In this document: positions 6,783 through 9,187 of the stretch, piece by piece
How the letters are laid out: every line of letters starts with the position of its first letter
Numbering within the stretch: position 1 is the stretch's first letter
Assembly: GCA_009780755.1 (NCBI GenBank)
Contig: WQZL01000097.1
Span: 1-9,187 of the forward strand
Direction of reading: 5' to 3'
DNA length: 9,187 nt
Source: Promicromonosporaceae bacterium
GTDB taxonomy: Bacteria; Actinomycetota; Actinomycetes; Actinomycetales; Cellulomonadaceae
Made by a program: the position numbers and the translations under genes
The notes under the pieces: model-generated
The model's database searches: none
What the model was told of the DNA's origin: nothing
The model's input: only the letters and a program-made list of their open reading frames with translations

Positions 6783-7185
6783 CTGGACTCTCCGTATTGC
6801 GGCTGCGCTCAAAGTCGATGCGGCGGAAGATCGCCTCGACCCGCTTGACCAGCGCCAGCGGGCTAAAGGGCTTGACCAGGTAATCGTCGGCGCCCAAGTC
6901 AAGGCCCGTGGCGTAGTCGAGGTCGGAATCCCGGGCGGTGAGCATGATGATGGGCACCGTGCTGAGCTTGCGCAGTTCGCGGCAGACAACGAAGCCGTTG
7001 GCGCCGGGCATCATCACATCCAGAATCACCAGATCTACGGGCCGGGCCGTGTAAGCGGCCAGCAGGGTGTCGCCGTCGGCGAAATCCTCGACCTCGTACC
7101 CGGCGTTTGCCAAGAACGCCTTGATTGCCAGCCGGATGCTGTCTTCATCGTCGGCCAGGTAGATGCGCTTCGTTGCGGCTGCCAT
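6775..7185 (-). CDS. Receiver-only response regulator
   Basis: This 136-residue protein consists of a complete receiver domain (about 5-123) and a 13-residue polar tail. Conserved residues are present: acidic pair Asp12/Asp13, phospho-acceptor Asp56 (ILDVMMPG), Thr83 (MLTARD) and Lys105 (YLVKPF). No DNA-binding domain follows. The frame stops at 6775 and the next gene starts 8 bases before that stop, leaving no room for one, and no winged-helix text appears in other frames. It resembles the receiver half of OmpR-family regulators, but would have to act by protein contact, as a phosphate relay or as a sink. The Shine-Dalgarno AGGTGA (7197-7192) is six bases before the ATG and overlaps the sigA stop codon, so translation probably follows sigA. 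Its obvious partner is the kinase downstream. Confidence 0.92.
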   Translation of the reverse strand: MAAATKRIYLADDEDSIRLAIKAFLANAGYEVEDFADGDTLLAAYTARPVDLVILDVMMPGANGFVVCRELRKLSTVPIIMLTARDSDLDYATGLDLGADDYLVKPFSPLALVKRVEAIFRRIDFERSRNTESPDE

Positions 7186-7195
7186 TTTTTCTCAC

Positions 7196-8751
7196 CTAGT
7201 CAAGATAGTCGCGTAGCACCTGCGAGCGGGAGGGGTGCCGCAGCTTCGACATGGTCTTAGATTCGATCTGGCGGATGCGTTCGCGGGTGACGCCGTATAC
7301 CTTGCCGATCTCATCTAGGGTCTTGGGCTGGCCATCCTGGAGGCCAAAGCGCATCGAAACCACGCCCGCCTCGCGTTCCGAGAGCGTGTCGAGTACCTGG
7401 TGCAACTGCTCCTGAAGCAGCGTGAACGAGACCGCGTCCGCGGGCACAACCGCCTCGGAGTCCTCGATCAAGTCACCGAACTCCGAGTCGCCATCCTCAC
7501 CGAGCGGGGTGTGCAGCGAGATGGGTTCACGACCATACTTTTGGACCTCGACCACCTTTTCGGGGGTCATGTCCAGTTCCCTGGCCAACTCCTCCGGGGT
7601 AGGTTCGCGTCCCAAATCCTGAAGCATCTGCCGCTGCACGCGAGCTAGCTTGTTGATGACCTCCACCATGTGTACCGGGATGCGAATGGTGCGGGCCTGG
7701 TCGGCCATAGCGCGGGTGATCGCCTGGCGAATCCACCAAGTGGCGTATGTCGAAAATTTGTAGCCCTTGGTGTAGTCGAACTTTTCCACGGCGCGAATCA
7801 GGCCCAGGTTGCCCTCTTGGATCAGGTCGAGGAACAACATGCCTCGGCCGGTGTACCGCTTAGCTAGCGAGACGACCAGGCGCAGGTTTGCCTCCAGCAG
7901 GTGGTTCTTGGCGCGCTTGCCATCGTGGGCCACCCACGTCATATCTCGGTGCAGTTTGCGCTTGGCGGCGTCGGCCTTGGTGCGGTCGTAGTCTGCCCAA
8001 TCCTCCGCCAGCTGCCGCTCGGCGTACAGACCGGCCTCGATGCGCTTGGCAAGCTCAACCTCTTGCTCGGCGTTTAGCAGCGCGACCTTACCGATCTGCT
8101 TAGGTAGTCCTTAACAGGGTCGGCGGTGGCACCGGCGGTGACCACGGTCTGCACCGGCTGGTCTTCCTCATCGGTGTCGGAGACAACGAAGCCCTTGGCG
8201 TCCTCGTCGGCATCTTCATCGGCCTTGGCATCCTTGGCTTCGTCTTCATCGTCGTCGATCTCCGAGCCATCTGCGGCTTCGGCATCGTCATCGGCGACCT
8301 CGTCAACGGCGTCGTCCTCGTCCCCGGCCTCGTCATCTAGTTCGACGTCCGGTTCCTCATCGTCGTTGACCGCCGAGCCGCCCTCGTCGTCCACGGGAGC
8401 CTTCTTGGCGGTCTTGGGAGCAGCTTTAGCTTTCTTAGGCGCGGCCTTCTTCGCGGCTGGTTTAGCCTTGGTCGCCTTCTTCGGTGGTGTGGGGTCTGGG
8501 TTGTCCTTGAAGAAGGCACGCACCTTGTTTGCCACCTCGGTGGTCACCGAAGATGAGGCTGTCTTAACCGCCGGGTCATAGTTTGCCGCTGCGGCCAGCG
8601 TCTCCTTGCTGGTTACCCCGATGTCAGCGGCGAGTACGTGAATACGCACCCGCCCGTCGGCGGAGGTGGTCACCTTGGGGGTGGCCTCATCTTTGACTGT
8701 TGGGGACTTCTTCGCGACACTGGCCTTCTTGGCCGGAGTTTTGGGCGCCAC
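7196..8751 (-). CDS. sigA: Primary sigma factor SigA/RpoD with IF-2-like N-terminal domain, frameshifted as given
   Basis: This is the housekeeping sigma factor that directs RNA polymerase to most promoters. After correcting one missing base near 8100 it is 518 residues. In order: a basic start, an IF-2 N-terminal-like domain (about 33-82), a Lys/Ala-rich linker (90-119), a strongly acidic stretch (121-198, over half Asp/Glu), region 1.2 (about 210-240, DPVKDYL then KQIGKVALLNAEQE), region 2 (284-345, including FDYTKGYKFSTYATWWIRQA), region 3 with the finger GDSEFGDLIED (421-431), and region 4.2 (478-507, GVTRERIRQIE). Regions 1.2 to 4.2 closely match mycobacterial SigA. The GTG start at 8751 follows AAAGG by seven bases. 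As written, the N-terminal frame stops at 8074 and the C-terminal frame is open from about 8100. An essential gene is unlikely to be broken, so I suspect sequence error. Confidence 0.93.
8099..8102 (-). other. One-base frameshift site in sigA
   Basis: On the minus strand the text reads GAC TAC CTA AGC AGA TCG and then soon a stop. Sigma factors here read DYLKQIGK, which needs CTA AAG CAG ATC GGT. One A is missing from an expected AAA, which on the plus strand appears as TT at 8100-8101 where TTT is expected. Restoring it joins both halves perfectly. A -1 ribosomal slip at CTA would also do so, but no slippery heptamer of the XXXYYYZ type is present. Confidence 0.9.
8506..8655 (-). other. IF-2 N-terminal-like domain within sigA
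   Basis: Residues 33-82 of the sigma factor read GRVRIHVLAADIGVTSKETL, then a variable centre, then VKTASSSV, VANKVRAFF. The actinobacterial IF-2 N-terminal domain has the same frame: R-V-H-x-L-A, GVTSKE-x-L-A, V-K-x-ASS-x-V and VA-x-x-R. The order and spacing agree across about 50 residues. The same small fold also occurs at the start of some ribonucleases. It is in frame with sigma region 1.2, and the frameshift lies after that region begins, so the fusion does not depend on the correction. Confidence 0.82.
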
Positions 8752-8758
8752 AAATAAA

Positions 8759-8764
8759 CCTTTC
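8759..8764 (-). promoter_or_regulatory. Ribosome binding site of sigA
   Basis: GAAAGG on the minus strand ends seven bases before the GTG at 8751. It supports GTG as the sigma factor start, as no ATG lies nearby in frame. Confidence 0.6.
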
Positions 8765-8804
8765 GGCGTGAACGGGGAACTTGCCGCGATTCGGCGACCC
8801 TCAT

Positions 8805-8810
8805 ATTATA
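8805..8810 (-). promoter_or_regulatory. Perfect -10 hexamer of the sigA promoter
   Basis: TATAAT on the minus strand is an exact consensus -10 in an otherwise GC-rich gap between the DUF4192 gene and sigA. At 17 bases upstream the -35 position reads CCCACA, a weak match. The transcript would start near 8797-8800, giving a leader of about 45-50 bases that carries the ribosome binding site. This promoter probably serves sigA and perhaps the regulator, kinase and alarmone synthetase genes behind it. Confidence 0.6.
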
Positions 8811-8818
8811 CCCGGCGC

Positions 8819-9187
8819 TTACGGCTTTGTGGGTGACCGCAGCCAGCCCGGCGGCAATCCTGCGGCCAGAGTTGCCGCCAGCAGCATCGCCAGCGGTTCG
8901 GTCGGGTCGATCCGCAGCGCCTCATTTACCCGGAAATTGGCCCTCGCCCCGTGCCCGCACCACCAGGCAATGAAGGCCAGCAGGGTCAGTGAGGAGAGGG
9001 CGCGCCTCGGCGTGGCGTGGGCTACCACCTGCTCTAGCACGAGGCTGGCGGCGCGAACATGCGGATCGCTCAGCGAGGCCGGTATCGCCCCCGTCACCAC
9101 CTCGGTTATGGCAGCCCCCGGCGCCAACCACAGCAGCACCGCGTCCCGTACTTCCTGGTCCGCCAGCTCCACCGCTAGACGACCGAG
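8819..9187 (-). CDS. DUF4192-family protein, 5' end beyond the window
   Basis: This is the C-terminal part (122 residues visible) of a protein of unknown function. The frame stays open to the right edge of the window, so the gene starts outside. The visible text fits the end of the actinobacterial DUF4192 family: a VRDAVLLWL helix near the edge, the hydrophobic SSLTLLAFIAWWCGHGARAN stretch, then ALRIDPTEPLAMLLAATLAAGLPP. It lies 67 bases upstream of sigA on the same strand. DUF4192 genes beside the primary sigma gene are, as I recall, common in actinobacteria, which strengthens the call. No function is assigned. A GTG at 9172 is in frame but is unlikely to be the real start, because the family text continues upstream of it. 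Confidence 0.75.
   Translation of the reverse strand, partial: LGRLAVELADQEVRDAVLLWLAPGAAITEVVTGAIPASLSDPHVRAASLVLEQVVAHATPRRALSSLTLLAFIAWWCGHGARANFRVNEALRIDPTEPLAMLLAATLAAGLPPGWLRSPTKP

Noticed and set aside
6783..6989. Longer N-terminus for the histidine kinase, starting at 6989
   Set aside because: It lies wholly within the regulator gene and translates to low-quality Ser/Arg/Trp-rich text. The ATG at 6782 has a good ribosome binding site and begins just before the first membrane helix.
8094..8106. Programmed -1 ribosomal frameshift in sigA
   Set aside because: The phase is right, but there is no slippery heptamer. A missing base in an AAA run is simpler.
8126..8581. Plus-strand open frame encoding a poly-serine protein
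   Set aside because: It is the antisense shadow of the Asp/Glu-rich and Lys/Ala-rich codons of sigA, with no ribosome binding site.
1..9187. CRISPR array, tRNA, rRNA or insertion sequence
   Set aside because: I saw no regularly spaced direct repeats, no cloverleaf or rRNA text, and no transposase in any frame.

Overview
The window is from a fairly high-GC actinobacterium (Actinomycetota). The main support is a primary sigma factor whose regions 1.2 to 4.2 read almost like mycobacterial SigA. Other support is a DUF4192-family gene directly upstream of it, an actinobacterial-type Mrp ATPase without the usual CxxC, and candidate leaderless promoters (-10 hexamer six bases before ATG). I cannot name the genus. 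Actinomycetaceae- or Propionibacteriaceae-like lineages would fit, but that is a guess.

Layout. Positions 1-261 hold no convincing gene. They contain a 12-base C run at the window edge, a short inverted repeat, and a nested palindrome that follows the 3' end of the first gene. At 262-1104 (-) is a small membrane protein with a GSP17M/YflT-like stress domain and a proline-rich tail. It is divergent from mrp (1146-2225, +), and the two candidate promoters overlap in a 41-base gap. Three tightly packed + strand genes follow (2258-5105): a membrane-anchored adaptor with a peptidoglycan-binding domain, an ABC ATPase, and a four-helix FtsX/MacB-like permease. Together they look like one MacAB-type export or envelope machine. 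They converge, with only 22 bases between, on a minus-strand cluster.

The minus-strand cluster, in order of transcription, is: DUF4192 gene (runs off the right edge), primary sigma factor sigA (8751-7196), a receiver-only response regulator (7185-6775), a HAMP histidine kinase (6782-5721) and a RelQ-like small alarmone synthetase (5724-5128). The last four are separated by a 10-base gap, an 8-base overlap and a 4-base overlap, each with a good ribosome binding site, so they are probably co-expressed. The cluster joins the housekeeping sigma factor, a phosphorelay with no DNA-binding output domain, and (p)ppGpp synthesis, which itself acts on transcription.

Two points about sigA stand out. 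Its N-terminus carries a segment closely resembling the N-terminal domain of actinobacterial translation factor IF-2, followed by Lys/Ala-rich and Asp/Glu-rich linkers. This is an unusual fusion for a sigma factor. The gene as given also has a one-base frameshift near 8100, where a codon AAG reads AG. I take this to be most likely a sequencing or assembly error, and automated annotation would split the gene into an 'IF-2 N-terminal domain protein' and a truncated sigma factor.
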